Assembly: GCF_004119495.1 (NCBI RefSeq)
Contig: NZ_NRQU01000009.1
Location: forward strand, 48,309 to 112,308
Length of the DNA: 64,000 nucleotides
Source: Flavobacterium sp. YO12
GTDB taxonomy: Bacteria; Bacteroidota; Bacteroidia; Flavobacteriales; Flavobacteriaceae
Reading direction: 5' to 3'
In this document: positions 47,984-56,634 of the stretch, piece by piece
How positions within the stretch are numbered: the stretch's first letter is position 1
Layout: the number at the start of each line of letters is the position of its first letter
The notes under the pieces: generated by a model
The model's input: only the letters and a program-made list of their open reading frames with translations
Told to the model about the DNA's origin: nothing
Databases searched by the model: none
Position numbers and translations under genes: made by a program

Positions 47984-49663
47984 CTATTTCTTTAACTCTT
48001 TTAATTTAGATTCCATCACGTCTTTGTTTAATTTTACTTTTACCATTCCTGTTGGATGAAATCTTCTTTTTAGATCGATTGCATTGTATACGATTGTGTA
48101 AACATCATTTCCTTCTGGGATTAGACAAAGCGGAGTTCTCATAATATCCCACCATTTATCTACTTTGGTTTCGATTGGTAAATAATGCGCTTCTGCCCAA
48201 TTAACACCGTCTGCTGATAATGAATAGGCAATCATATTTGGTAAATGATGTCCCCAACCGTCTGGGCCTCCATCGAAGATTGCAATGTACATTCCGTTTG
48301 GCAACTGACTTACAATTGGATTTTCAACAAACTGTGGATGCATGGTTTTAATGGGTTCCAAACCTTTATTCATTCTCAACCAAGGGCCTTCTAAACTTTT
48401 GGATTCGGCTAAAGCTACAAACCAGCCTTTTCCTGATTTCTTCGGATAATCTGCCCAAGAATTGAACGGATAAGCGCCACTATAAAATCCGAACCACTTA
48501 TCGCCAACCTGATACGGAAAAAACGAAGCAACACCTTGACGCCCTTCCCAAGGCTGAGAATCTAATCCGGGTTCCATAATAATTCCCATATCTTTATAAG
48601 GCCCGCCAATTCCGTTGATTCCTTCTACAATCGATTCACAACGCCAAATTCTTCCAAAAGAGTGATTTGGTTCTATTGTTTTACTTACGGTATAAGCTAA
48701 ATAATAGCCGTACCATTTGTTTGCTTTTTCATTGAAAACTGGCATGTATGACCAAATTGCACCACGACGATCGTTCATTGGGTTGTCATCTTCGGTAAAG
48801 GCGTAAGTTCCGCTTGCCTGATAGATTGTAGATTCTCTTTTCCAGTGAATGGCATCTTTACTTTTCCAATGCCCGATTTTGGTTTTTACGCGATCGTAAT
48901 AATAATCAACGCCTTTTTCTCCTGCTCTTTCGGTTGGAAACATATGATAAGTGTCTCCGACTTTTACCACACGCCCGCCTTCAAAACCTCCCTGAATTCC
49001 TTCTGTTCCAGACATTCCTTCATCAATAACGGGCTTGTTTTCTCCGCCGATAACTTCGAAAAGTGGTTTTTCATCTGAAAATCCTTCAACGATAAAAGTT
49101 GGATTCCAAAGTTTACCATCTGGTAATTTAACATCTCTTGCATTCAATTGCTGGTCGCTTTTCAAAACTCCCAAAACAGCAAATAATCCTTTTTGATTTG
49201 GTAAAATAGTGTGAGTTCCTTTTCCGTAAGGTATTGCATAAACGCTTACTGGCGGTAAACCTGTAATCGTAACTCCGTTTTCTAGAATCTCATTATTATT
49301 TCCAATTTGATTGGATTGAAGATACTCAGCATTTTTATCCTGAAAAACACCAATCAAAACCGTAACAGGTTCTTTAAATTTTAATTGTAATGGAGAATTA
49401 GTTCCATTTTTATATTTATCTAAAGGAAGTTCAACGCCTGTTAAACCTTGTAATTCTGGGGCTAAACGAACAATATTGTGTTTGCTTCCTGAAAATACAT
49501 GAGCGTATTGTGTCGTTTTGAAAGTTTTGTAATTGGATTTTACAATTTCAAATGATGCTGGTTTCCATGCGGTGGTTTGCGCTGTGGCTTGGATGCAGAA
49601 AGCTAATAGCATTAAGAAAGCAGTTTTTAATTTGAAGTTGTATTTCTTACTTTTTGAAAACAT
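47984..49663 (-). CDS. Secreted beta-propeller glycosidase-like protein with N-terminal beta-sandwich
   Basis: The start is ATG 49663 (MFSKSKKYNFKLKTAFLMLL); the reading frame up to 49822 merely translates a family 1 repeat. The 559-residue protein has a signal peptide ending IQATAQ. An N-terminal beta domain of about 180 residues (GLTGVELPLDKYKNGTNSPL, TITGLPPVSVYAIPYGKGTH) comes before a five-bladed propeller. Blade motifs are RVVKVGDTYHMFPTERAGEK near 240, GAIWSYMPVFNEKANKWYGY near 315 and GKGWFVALAESKSLEGPW near 420, followed by PNGMYIAIFDGGPDGWGHHL near 455. Catalytic residues cannot be fixed. I recognise the fold but not the family; the neighbour at 46701 is also a propeller, so they may act in sequence on one side chain. 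Confidence 0.6.
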   Translation of the reverse strand: MFSKSKKYNFKLKTAFLMLLAFCIQATAQTTAWKPASFEIVKSNYKTFKTTQYAHVFSGSKHNIVRLAPELQGLTGVELPLDKYKNGTNSPLQLKFKEPVTVLIGVFQDKNAEYLQSNQIGNNNEILENGVTITGLPPVSVYAIPYGKGTHTILPNQKGLFAVLGVLKSDQQLNARDVKLPDGKLWNPTFIVEGFSDEKPLFEVIGGENKPVIDEGMSGTEGIQGGFEGGRVVKVGDTYHMFPTERAGEKGVDYYYDRVKTKIGHWKSKDAIHWKRESTIYQASGTYAFTEDDNPMNDRRGAIWSYMPVFNEKANKWYGYYLAYTVSKTIEPNHSFGRIWRCESIVEGINGIGGPYKDMGIIMEPGLDSQPWEGRQGVASFFPYQVGDKWFGFYSGAYPFNSWADYPKKSGKGWFVALAESKSLEGPWLRMNKGLEPIKTMHPQFVENPIVSQLPNGMYIAIFDGGPDGWGHHLPNMIAYSLSADGVNWAEAHYLPIETKVDKWWDIMRTPLCLIPEGNDVYTIVYNAIDLKRRFHPTGMVKVKLNKDVMESKLKELKK

Positions 49664-49704
49664 TGGTTTTATATATTTTTTTTGATTTCTAAATTTCCCC
49701 AATC

Positions 49705-49868
49705 TTGTCATTTCGACGAAGGAGAAATCTTCGTGCGAAACTCTACAAAGATTGGCGACATTCTGTGCGGAGCTACTTGCGAAGATTTCTCCTTCGTCGA
49801 AATGACAAAACTGGCATGACAATCTTTGTGATTACGAGTGTGATTCCTCGTCCCTCGGAATGACAAAC
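49705..49868. repeat. Family 1 repeat plus adjoining half copy
   Basis: A full copy at 49705-49810 has near-perfect arms (TTGTCATTTCGACGAAGGAG and CTCCTTCGTCGAAATGACAA). A right half copy follows at 49820-49868 (AATCTTTGTGATTACGAGTG to CTCGGAATGACAAA). It is the only place with one and a half units in tandem. Confidence 0.9.
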
Positions 49869-49895
49869 TCGACGTTATAAACTATACACTAAGTA

Positions 49896-52082
49896 CTATA
49901 GAACTTTGTAACTCACTTTATACTCCACATTGGGTTTTACAATCAACTGATATTTATTCTTTGCTAATTCTGTAATTATTCCAGAGTTTGTTTTTGGTTT
50001 TGATGTACTTTCAAAAATCAATTTTCCTTCTCCTTCACCTGCTTTTACTTTGATTTCTTTGGTACTGCAATACACGGCAACTTCTCCGTTTGGTGTTGGC
50101 ACTTTTCCTTCCATCCATTTTAATCCTCCAAGATTTGGTTTGATTTCGTATTGGGAATAACCCGGAGCAGTTGGTTTTACACCTAAATAATATTTTCCCA
50201 ATAAGTAAATTGGACTTGCGCCCCAAGCGTGACAAAGGCTTTTCCCGTAAGGGCGACCGTACATAGTTAAATGCTCAGTTCCTTTTTTGTTTGGATTGTA
50301 TTCTTCCCAGAAAGAGGTTGCGCCCTCATTCAGCATTCCACCCCAATAATCTTTCATTTCTTTTAAAACGTAATTCTGTTCGCCCATCGCGCATAAAGCT
50401 TCTAACTCATAAAAACGCATATATGGTGTTGTGATTTGAAGAACATCTTTATTCAATAACACTTTATTTTTTACACTTTGTTTTTGTTCTTCATTAAAAT
50501 AATTGAAGAAAATACCGAACATATTAGCATATCTAGTTACTATATTTTGGATTTTTCCATCGATACGCTGGTGTTTCATAACGTTTTCTTTTTTATCCCA
50601 AAAGACATCAAATAATTTGGTTTTTAAATCAGTTCCTAATTTTTGATATTGTTTTTGGTCTTCAGTTTTGCCAGCAATTTCAGCACTTACTGCCATAGCT
50701 TCTAAACTTCTGGCTAAAAGCATTTGCTCAAAACTAACTTCGCCTGTTTTTGGCAATCCGTCTGCCCAGTCGATGAAAACCCAATCACCTTCTAATGGCT
50801 CAAGGAATCCGTTTTTGTTTCTTCTTTCTAAACAGAAATCCATAAGTGATTTCATTCTCGGATAAAAAGTTTTGATGAATTTCGTATCGCCCGTATGCAA
50901 GTAGTAATCGTAAACACCCACAAACCAATACAGCGAATAATCCATTATGATATTGACGTGAGCTGTAACAGGATCTTTTCCGCGAAGTGCCAACATGGTT
51001 CGTTCTACCGAAGCCGAATCAAAGAATAAATAATAATTCATTAAATAACTCTGATAAGCATCGCCAGACCAAACCCAACGATCACGTTTAATTCCGTCAA
51101 TAAAAAATTCGCGAGACGTTAAATGCATGGTGTAAGCTGAGACATCCCAAATTTGATTCAATTGTTGATCAGAAGATTTGAATGCACCACGATAGTCTAA
51201 TGGCAGATACTCATAAAGCATCGAAATCGAATCATATTTTACGCCTGCATCTGCTTGAACCTGAACATAACGGAATGCTTTCGACCCATCGTGTGTATAG
51301 GTTTCAGACTGTTTTCCATCAAAAGATAAATGGTCTAAAGTTTCGCATTTAGCAGAATCCAAAGCTTCTTCACGAGATTCACCATAATAAAGTGCTAGTT
51401 TGCCTTTTCCTTTTAAACCGTGAATTTTAATATAGCCAAAAGTTTCTTTACCAAAATCTACCAACTGACCTGCTCCTATTTTTTCAGTTTTCTTTGCACT
51501 CAAAGGTTTGGTTGTTAATTTAAACTCAGAAGGCTTATTCTCTGACGAATTAAAATTCCAAGAACCAACAGGAACCCAAGGTGTACCAGATTGCTGTGCT
51601 TTTCCAGTTTCATCAATCCAAAGTTTATCCTCATTGGTAACTTTCCAAGAGGCATCAGATTTAACATATTTACCATTAATATAAATTGCAGGCAACACTT
51701 CTTGATTATACGCTTTAAAAGAAATTTTATGTTTTCCGGCAGGAATTGTTATAGATTTTGGCTGTCCGTAAATTTGAACGCCGTCTAATAGTAACTGAAA
51801 AGGGCCTTCTGAGAAGATTTTTACTTCGTCTGGCTGTGGAATATCTACTTCTGTTTGAAAAGTGACCAAAGCATAAGGACTATAGTATTGCCAAAGCGGA
51901 GGAAATACAGCTTCACGTTCTGTACGTCTTACCTGCATTTTATTGCTTAACCAAACTTCAAAATCTCCTGGATACCAGATCCATGTCGCTTCTTTTGATT
52001 TTTCCTGTGCTGATAATAGCGAACAATAAAAAAGGCCAGCAAAAAGAAGTAAAGTCCTAAAAATAGAAAAGCGGTTTAGCAT
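49896..52082 (-). CDS. GH78-family alpha-L-rhamnosidase
   Basis: The 728-residue protein has a signal peptide (MLNRFSIFRTLLLFAGLFYC, ending LLSAQ). Residues about 25-320 are beta-sandwich modules. The (alpha/alpha)6 barrel starts with GAFKSSDQQLNQIWDVSAYT and contains FIDGIKRDRWVWSGDAYQS near 338-356, the counterpart of the DCPQRDE motif of GH78, with Arg/Asp retained. Further on are WVFIDWADGLPKTGEVSFEQ near 430 and NEGATSFWEEYNPNKKGTEH near 600, where the Glu pair is a base candidate. It is shorter than the GH78 at 6602, lacking one N-terminal module. It is the first gene of the second minus-strand run, behind a promoter with the shared CAGG repeat. The exact sugar is inferred. Confidence 0.82.
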   Translation of the reverse strand: MLNRFSIFRTLLLFAGLFYCSLLSAQEKSKEATWIWYPGDFEVWLSNKMQVRRTEREAVFPPLWQYYSPYALVTFQTEVDIPQPDEVKIFSEGPFQLLLDGVQIYGQPKSITIPAGKHKISFKAYNQEVLPAIYINGKYVKSDASWKVTNEDKLWIDETGKAQQSGTPWVPVGSWNFNSSENKPSEFKLTTKPLSAKKTEKIGAGQLVDFGKETFGYIKIHGLKGKGKLALYYGESREEALDSAKCETLDHLSFDGKQSETYTHDGSKAFRYVQVQADAGVKYDSISMLYEYLPLDYRGAFKSSDQQLNQIWDVSAYTMHLTSREFFIDGIKRDRWVWSGDAYQSYLMNYYLFFDSASVERTMLALRGKDPVTAHVNIIMDYSLYWFVGVYDYYLHTGDTKFIKTFYPRMKSLMDFCLERRNKNGFLEPLEGDWVFIDWADGLPKTGEVSFEQMLLARSLEAMAVSAEIAGKTEDQKQYQKLGTDLKTKLFDVFWDKKENVMKHQRIDGKIQNIVTRYANMFGIFFNYFNEEQKQSVKNKVLLNKDVLQITTPYMRFYELEALCAMGEQNYVLKEMKDYWGGMLNEGATSFWEEYNPNKKGTEHLTMYGRPYGKSLCHAWGASPIYLLGKYYLGVKPTAPGYSQYEIKPNLGGLKWMEGKVPTPNGEVAVYCSTKEIKVKAGEGEGKLIFESTSKPKTNSGIITELAKNKYQLIVKPNVEYKVSYKVL

Positions 52083-52101
52083 AGTTAGTATATTTAGGGA
52101 C

Positions 52102-52146
52102 TAAAGATAAGTGTTATTTTTACATTTCACAACCTGTAGTATCCTG
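52102..52146 (-). promoter_or_regulatory. Promoter and CAGG direct repeat of the GH78-led operon
   Basis: On the minus strand CAGGATACTACAGG (52146-52133) has CAGG words 10 bp apart and runs straight into TTG (52132-52130). After 20 bases comes TATCTTTA (52109-52102), one base from TAnnTTTG. About 20 bases of leader remain before the start at 52082. Confidence 0.65.
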
Positions 52147-52252
52147 TTATTTCATAAAAAAATGCAATGTTTGATAATTTTTTAAGGGAAAAATTACGAG
52201 TTATCACTTTTTTAGTACTAAAAAAAATGATGTTACAATTTTAGAGGACACG

Positions 52253-52534
52253 GATGAGACGGATTTACTTCGTAAAGACGCGGATAAAAACGGATTTTTT
52301 CTTTTTTTACTCTTTTTTGTCATTCCTGTAAAACTTGGAATTTCCATATAGTTTTGTCATTTCGATTGAAAGGAGAAATCACACGCGGGGTTACGCAACG
52401 TATGTCGCCAATCTTTGTAGAATTACTAGTGTGATTTCTCCTTTCAGTCGAAATGACAATGATTGTGGTTATTCTAGATAAAACTAAAAAAATCCGTGCA
52501 AATCCGCGTCTTTACGAAGTAAATCCGTCTCATC
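52253..52534. repeat. Family 2 palindrome containing a family 1 palindrome
   Basis: The outer arms 52253-52285 and 52502-52534 are perfect complements over 33 bases; the left begins GATGAGACGGATTTACTTCG. Inside lies a whole family 1 element (52353-52460). The structure occupies most of the gap between the GH78-like gene and the AraC gene, downstream of AraC. No gene is seen in 52147-52558. Confidence 0.93.
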
Positions 52535-52558
52535 TGCGTTCAATTTTATGCTCAAAAG

Positions 52559-53377
52559 CTAAGCAATCATTCTATCTGATTCATTTTCATCTTCTAAAAT
52601 ATAATTAGAAGGTGTTTTGCCTAAATGCTTTTTAAACATATAAATAAAGGCGCTTGTAGTTTCGTAACCTAAATTAAAGGCGATTTCCTTTATGGATTGC
52701 TTTTCGCCTAAACGTTTTATGGCTTCGAGTAGTTTTAAACGTGTACGCCAGTCGCTGAAATTCATTCCCAGTTCTTTGATAAACAATCGGGATAAAGTTC
52801 TGGTACTCATAAAAGAAATTTCGGCGTAATATTCGATCGTGTTTTTGCTGGCAATATCTTCCATTAACAGTTCCACTACTTTTTGAAGTCTTTCGTGATT
52901 GGTTGTTGGCAAAAAAGTCGCACTTGGCTCAATTAAAGCTAATTCGTCCAAGAAAACTGCGATGATTCTTTTTTGTGGCGGAGTTAGATTTCCTTCTATT
53001 CCGAAAGAAATGATTTTGAAAACCAACTGCTTTAAAAACATCGGAATATCAAATGAAAAACTGTTTGTTGGCAATCCTTCCATTGCAGACGGATCGATAA
53101 AAACGCTGTAGTAATTAACGTCTTTCTGAAAAGTAACCTGATGTTCTACGTCACCCGGAAGCCACAAGCCCTGCAACGGATTCACAACCCAAATATGATT
53201 TCCAACGACAACGTTCATTACGCCACGAGTTGCATAAATAAGCTGACCTCTTGGATGTGAGTGCGAAATACACATTTCGTTTGTTACCATTTCGGTATAG
53301 CCAATAACAGGAATCGATGGATCTACTCTGTATCCATGTTCCTGCGCCATTCGATATGTCCGAATCTGGTTATTCAT
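52559..53377 (-). CDS. AraC-family transcriptional regulator with cupin sensor domain
   Basis: The 272-residue protein has an N-terminal cupin (residues about 25-110: CISHSHPRGQLIYATRGVMN, WVVNPLQGLWLPGDVEHQVT) and a C-terminal AraC-type double helix-turn-helix (about 170-265). The first helix pair is in YYAEISFMSTRTLSRLFIKE, the second in IKEIAFNLGYETTSAFIYMF, followed by the signature HLGKTPSNYI. It is divergent from the MFS gene, 99 bp apart, so it most likely controls that transporter. It could also bind the CAGG repeats of the pectin operons, since two recognition helices one turn apart suit a 10-bp repeat; this is inference. It is the only regulator in the window. Confidence 0.93.
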   Translation of the reverse strand: MNNQIRTYRMAQEHGYRVDPSIPVIGYTEMVTNEMCISHSHPRGQLIYATRGVMNVVVGNHIWVVNPLQGLWLPGDVEHQVTFQKDVNYYSVFIDPSAMEGLPTNSFSFDIPMFLKQLVFKIISFGIEGNLTPPQKRIIAVFLDELALIEPSATFLPTTNHERLQKVVELLMEDIASKNTIEYYAEISFMSTRTLSRLFIKELGMNFSDWRTRLKLLEAIKRLGEKQSIKEIAFNLGYETTSAFIYMFKKHLGKTPSNYILEDENESDRMIA

Positions 53378-53425
53378 TGTCCAAATATAGCAATTCTGAC
53401 ATTAGTATTCTTTTAATCTTTGCAA

Positions 53426-53447
53426 AAAACAACACAATTGTTGTTTT
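53426..53447. promoter_or_regulatory. Inverted repeat in the araC-like/MFS divergent gap
   Basis: AAAACAA and TTGTTTT flank an eight-base centre CACAATTG in the 99-bp shared promoter region. It is a plausible operator for the AraC-type protein or another regulator. It has no resemblance to the CAGG repeat. Confidence 0.45.
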
Positions 53448-53476
53448 AACACTAATTAAAATTAAAAAAATAACGC

Positions 53477-54688
53477 ATGGACACTATTAAAGCAAATCCT
53501 GATATAGTAAAAAAAACAACCTACTCGATCTTATTCATTATAAGTTTTTCTCATTTAATTAATGATCTTTTACAGGCTCTAGTTCCTTCAATATATCCTC
53601 TATTAAAAGAAAATTTTAATCTAAGTTTTACTCAAATTGGTATTATCACTTTAACGTATCAAATGGTGGCGTCTATTTTACAACCATTTGTGGGGATGTA
53701 CACTGATAAAAATTCAAGACCATATTCATTGATTATCGGAATGTGTTTTACAATGGTTGGACTTTTCTTTGTTTCTATCGCTTCGAGTTTTATCAATTTA
53801 TTGTTATCAGTAAGTTTAATCGGAATTGGATCTTCGATTTTCCATCCTGAATCTTCTAGAGTAGCACACTTGGCTTCGGGCGGAAAAAGAGGTTTGGCAC
53901 AATCTATTTTTCAATTGGGAGGAAATGCAGGAAGTGCGATTGGTCCTTTATTAGCAGCTTTTATCATTATTCCGCATGGACAATCTTATATCGCTTGGTT
54001 CTGTATTATTGCATTAGTTGGTGTTTTTGCTTTGTATAAAATTGCGATTTGGTATACTGCACATCTATCTGAAAGAAATGCGAATAAAGCTTCTCATAAA
54101 ATTGAAACGCATCATTTGTCTAAAAATAGAGTAATCGGTTCGTTGATAATTTTATTGGTTCTGATTTTCTCTAAGTATTTCTACATGAGCAGTATTACAA
54201 GTTATTATACTTTCTTCTTGATAGATAAATTCCACATTACAATTCAGCAATCACAAGTATATTTATTCTTATTCTCAGGTGCTGTAGCTGCAGGAACTTT
54301 AATTGGAGGACCAATTGGCGACCGATATGGTAGAAAATATGTAATCTGGGTTTCTATTCTTGGCGTTGCTCCGTTTACATTGATGTTGCCTTACGTTTCT
54401 TTATTTTGGGTTGGAACTTTATCTGTAATTATCGGATTGATTCTTTCTTCGGCATTCTCAGCGATTCTGGTTTATGCAACTGAATTAATGCCTGGAAAAG
54501 TAGGACTTGTTGCTGGTCTTTTTTTCGGATTTGCTTTCGGAATGGGCGGTTTAGGTTCTGCTATTTTAGGGAAAATCGCCGATGCTACAAGTATAGAATA
54601 TGTATTTAAAATTTGTGCATTCTTGCCTTTGATTGGTGTTATTACTGGGTTCTTGCCTAATTTGGAGAAGAAAAAGAAGGTTGAGTAA
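53477..54688 (+). CDS. MFS transporter, fosmidomycin-resistance (Fsr) type
   Basis: The 403-residue protein has about twelve hydrophobic segments. The first, YSILFIISFSHLINDLLQAL, followed by VPSIYPLLKENFNLSFTQIG, is typical of the Fsr group, as are GMYTDKNSRPYSLIIGMCF and GSSIFHPESSRVAHLASGGK. The second half contains GGPIGDRYGRKYVIWVSILG, the MFS loop repeat. Fsr proteins export small compounds in other bacteria; whether it exports a toxic intermediate or imports a sugar here is open. It lies divergently from the AraC gene and faces away from all the pectin enzymes, so it could be an insertion into the locus with its own regulator. It has no signal peptide and is an inner-membrane protein. 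Confidence 0.88.
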   Translation: MDTIKANPDIVKKTTYSILFIISFSHLINDLLQALVPSIYPLLKENFNLSFTQIGIITLTYQMVASILQPFVGMYTDKNSRPYSLIIGMCFTMVGLFFVSIASSFINLLLSVSLIGIGSSIFHPESSRVAHLASGGKRGLAQSIFQLGGNAGSAIGPLLAAFIIIPHGQSYIAWFCIIALVGVFALYKIAIWYTAHLSERNANKASHKIETHHLSKNRVIGSLIILLVLIFSKYFYMSSITSYYTFFLIDKFHITIQQSQVYLFLFSGAVAAGTLIGGPIGDRYGRKYVIWVSILGVAPFTLMLPYVSLFWVGTLSVIIGLILSSAFSAILVYATELMPGKVGLVAGLFFGFAFGMGGLGSAILGKIADATSIEYVFKICAFLPLIGVITGFLPNLEKKKKVE

Positions 54689-54696
54689 TTTTTTTA

Positions 54697-54907
54697 TGCC
54701 ACAAAGTCGCTAAGGCGCAAAGTTTTATTTTAAAAATTAAGTTTTAATTGCGTCCCGATAAATCGGGATGAGAAAAAATATAAAGCTCAAAAGGCTTTAG
54801 CCAAATTATAGATATTTGGTTAAAGCCTTTTCTATTCTTTTTACATATACTTCCAGTTAAAACTGGAGGCAACTCATAAAAAACTTTGCGCCTTAGCGGC
54901 TTTGCGA
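54697..54907. repeat. Nested palindromes between convergent genes
   Basis: Outer arms are TGCCACAAAGTCGCTAAGGC (54697) and GCCTTAGCGGCTTTGCG (ending about 54907). Between them stand three separate hairpins: CGTCCCGATAAATCGGGATG at 54751, AAAGGCTTTAGCCAAAT with ATTTGGTTAAAGCCTTT at 54790-54831, and CTTCCAGTTAAAACTGGAGG at 54850. They lie between the ends of the MFS and symporter genes, which run towards each other, so one or more may work as a bidirectional terminator. Confidence 0.88.
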
Positions 54908-54945
54908 GCAAAATTTTATCTGTGTATTTACAATCTTTTTCAAGA

Positions 54946-55034
54946 CATAGCCCGTGGTTTCAACCACGGGAAACGTATTTTCGTAAACGTAATGTTATAC
55001 ATTGTGTTCCCGTGGTTGAAACCACGGGCTATAC
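54946..55034. repeat. Palindromic intergenic repeat, family 5
   Basis: CATAGCCCGTGGTTTCAACC and GGTTGAAACCACGGGCTATA form long, almost perfect arms. The centre holds ACGTATTTTCGTAAACGT. It fills the rest of the 365-bp gap 54689-55053, in which no gene is seen. Confidence 0.9.
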
Positions 55035-55053
55035 TTGAAATTCTTTGAATTTA

Positions 55054-56634
55054 TTAATTTCCATTAAAAACCAAATACAAAACCAAAATCGTCAACCCTA
55101 GTAAACCAAACAAAAGTTTCACCTTTTTACTAGTTTTAGGAATATCCGTTTCATCTGAAACATTGACTTCAGGATTTTTATCGGTTAAAGAAATAATAAC
55201 AGCTGTAATTAAAAGCACAGCAAAAATGTAAAACGAAATCAATAAAAAGTGAGGCCAAACTGGATATTTATCGGCAGGAAAAATCCATAAATACAAAACA
55301 CCTACAAACAAACTAAAAGCCGAACCCCAGGAAAGCGTTGCATTTACGGCTTTTTTGGTAGTACGTTTCCAGAAAACACTCAAAAGGAAAACAACAGACA
55401 ACGAAGGCGCCAAGAAACCTAAAACCGCCTGAAATATATTGAATAAATTCTGCCCTTTGATATTGTCAATCGCAACAGCAATTAGAATCGCAAAAACACA
55501 TCCAGCAGCAATTGTTAAACGACCAATTTTAATTTGATCCTGAATCGTTGCCGTCGGGTTGATTTTCTTCACATAAATATCATTAGTAAAAACAGTGCTT
55601 AAAGCATTTAGTGAAGAGCCAATTGTTCCCACCAAAACAGCAATCATTACACAAATTACCAAACCGTTCATTCCACTTGGAAAAAGATTCGTAACCATTG
55701 TCATATAAGCTAAGTCGGAGTTGCTTCCTAATTCTGGATATAACGCATAACACAAAATTCCAGGAAGAATAAACAACGGCAAAGCCATTACTTTTAACCA
55801 ACCAATGAAGTTTACGCCCAATTGTCCTTGCTCTAGATTTTTAGCTCCTAAAACACTCTGCACCATCGATTGATCAGTACAGAAAAAAGCAACTGCCGCA
55901 ACAGGATATCCCAACAAAATAGCCGGCCACGGATAATGCGCATCATCTGAAGGACGGACTAAATTCCAAAAGTTTGAAGGTGTTTTAGCAATTAAAACAT
56001 CGATTCCGCCCAGTTTTTGTAAACCTAAAAAAGAAAGAGTTAATGAAACGACAATCAACAGAATCATTTGGAAAACATTCACTTTTGCAATCGCTTTTAA
56101 TCCTCCTGCAAATGTAAATATTCCAGAGAAAATCACTAAAACGGTAACGCTCTGCCACATCGGAATTCCCAGAATCTGACGTACTAAAACGCCTCCGCTG
56201 AATAATCCTAAAGACAGCCAGCTTACTAATATTTTTACCAAAGCGTACCAAGCCAAAATATTCTGCGTACTGTCGCCGTAACGTTTTCCCATATATTCGG
56301 GCATTGTGCTTACTTTACTCGCAATATATCTTGGTGCAAAAACCATCGCCAAAAGCAATAAAAACACAAAAGCGTACCATTCGAAATTTCCTGCTACAAT
56401 TCCCGTAGCGTAACCAATACTCGCAAAAGCCAATAATGACGAAGGCCCAACGTTGGTTCCCCACATATTAAACCCGATGCTGTACCAGTTTAATGAATTG
56501 CCGGCCAAGAAAAGCGTTTCGTTTTTCTTTCTCTGTTTCATACTTACCACATATCCAATGACCAATAAAGCCACTAAATAAACGGCAACAATTACAAAAT
56601 CTAGCGTGGTTAATTTATCGTAGATACTGTTCAT
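55054..56634 (-). CDS. Sodium:solute symporter (SSF/SGLT-like)
   Basis: The 526-residue protein has about fourteen membrane segments, starting at DFVIVAVYLVALLVIGYVVS. Family features are MKQRKKNETLFLAGNSLNWY, GTNVGPSSLLAFASIGYATG and MPEYMGKRYGDSTQNILAWY in the first third, and GTIGSSLNALSTVFTNDIYV near 330, where the conserved sodium-site Ser/Thr residues lie. It would bring a sugar or sugar acid across the inner membrane with sodium. Its ATG overlaps the stop of the oxidoreductase gene upstream by four bases (ATGA at 56631-56634), so the two are translated together. Given the GH141-mutarotase gene upstream, L-rhamnose, L-fucose or galacturonate is a reasonable cargo, but nothing in the sequence proves this. 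Confidence 0.92.
   Translation of the reverse strand: MNSIYDKLTTLDFVIVAVYLVALLVIGYVVSMKQRKKNETLFLAGNSLNWYSIGFNMWGTNVGPSSLLAFASIGYATGIVAGNFEWYAFVFLLLLAMVFAPRYIASKVSTMPEYMGKRYGDSTQNILAWYALVKILVSWLSLGLFSGGVLVRQILGIPMWQSVTVLVIFSGIFTFAGGLKAIAKVNVFQMILLIVVSLTLSFLGLQKLGGIDVLIAKTPSNFWNLVRPSDDAHYPWPAILLGYPVAAVAFFCTDQSMVQSVLGAKNLEQGQLGVNFIGWLKVMALPLFILPGILCYALYPELGSNSDLAYMTMVTNLFPSGMNGLVICVMIAVLVGTIGSSLNALSTVFTNDIYVKKINPTATIQDQIKIGRLTIAAGCVFAILIAVAIDNIKGQNLFNIFQAVLGFLAPSLSVVFLLSVFWKRTTKKAVNATLSWGSAFSLFVGVLYLWIFPADKYPVWPHFLLISFYIFAVLLITAVIISLTDKNPEVNVSDETDIPKTSKKVKLLFGLLGLTILVLYLVFNGN

Noticed and set aside
49664..49822. 53-residue N-terminal extension of the propeller protein at 47984
   Set aside because: It lies wholly in a family 1 repeat and its half copy; the signal peptide begins at ATG 49663.
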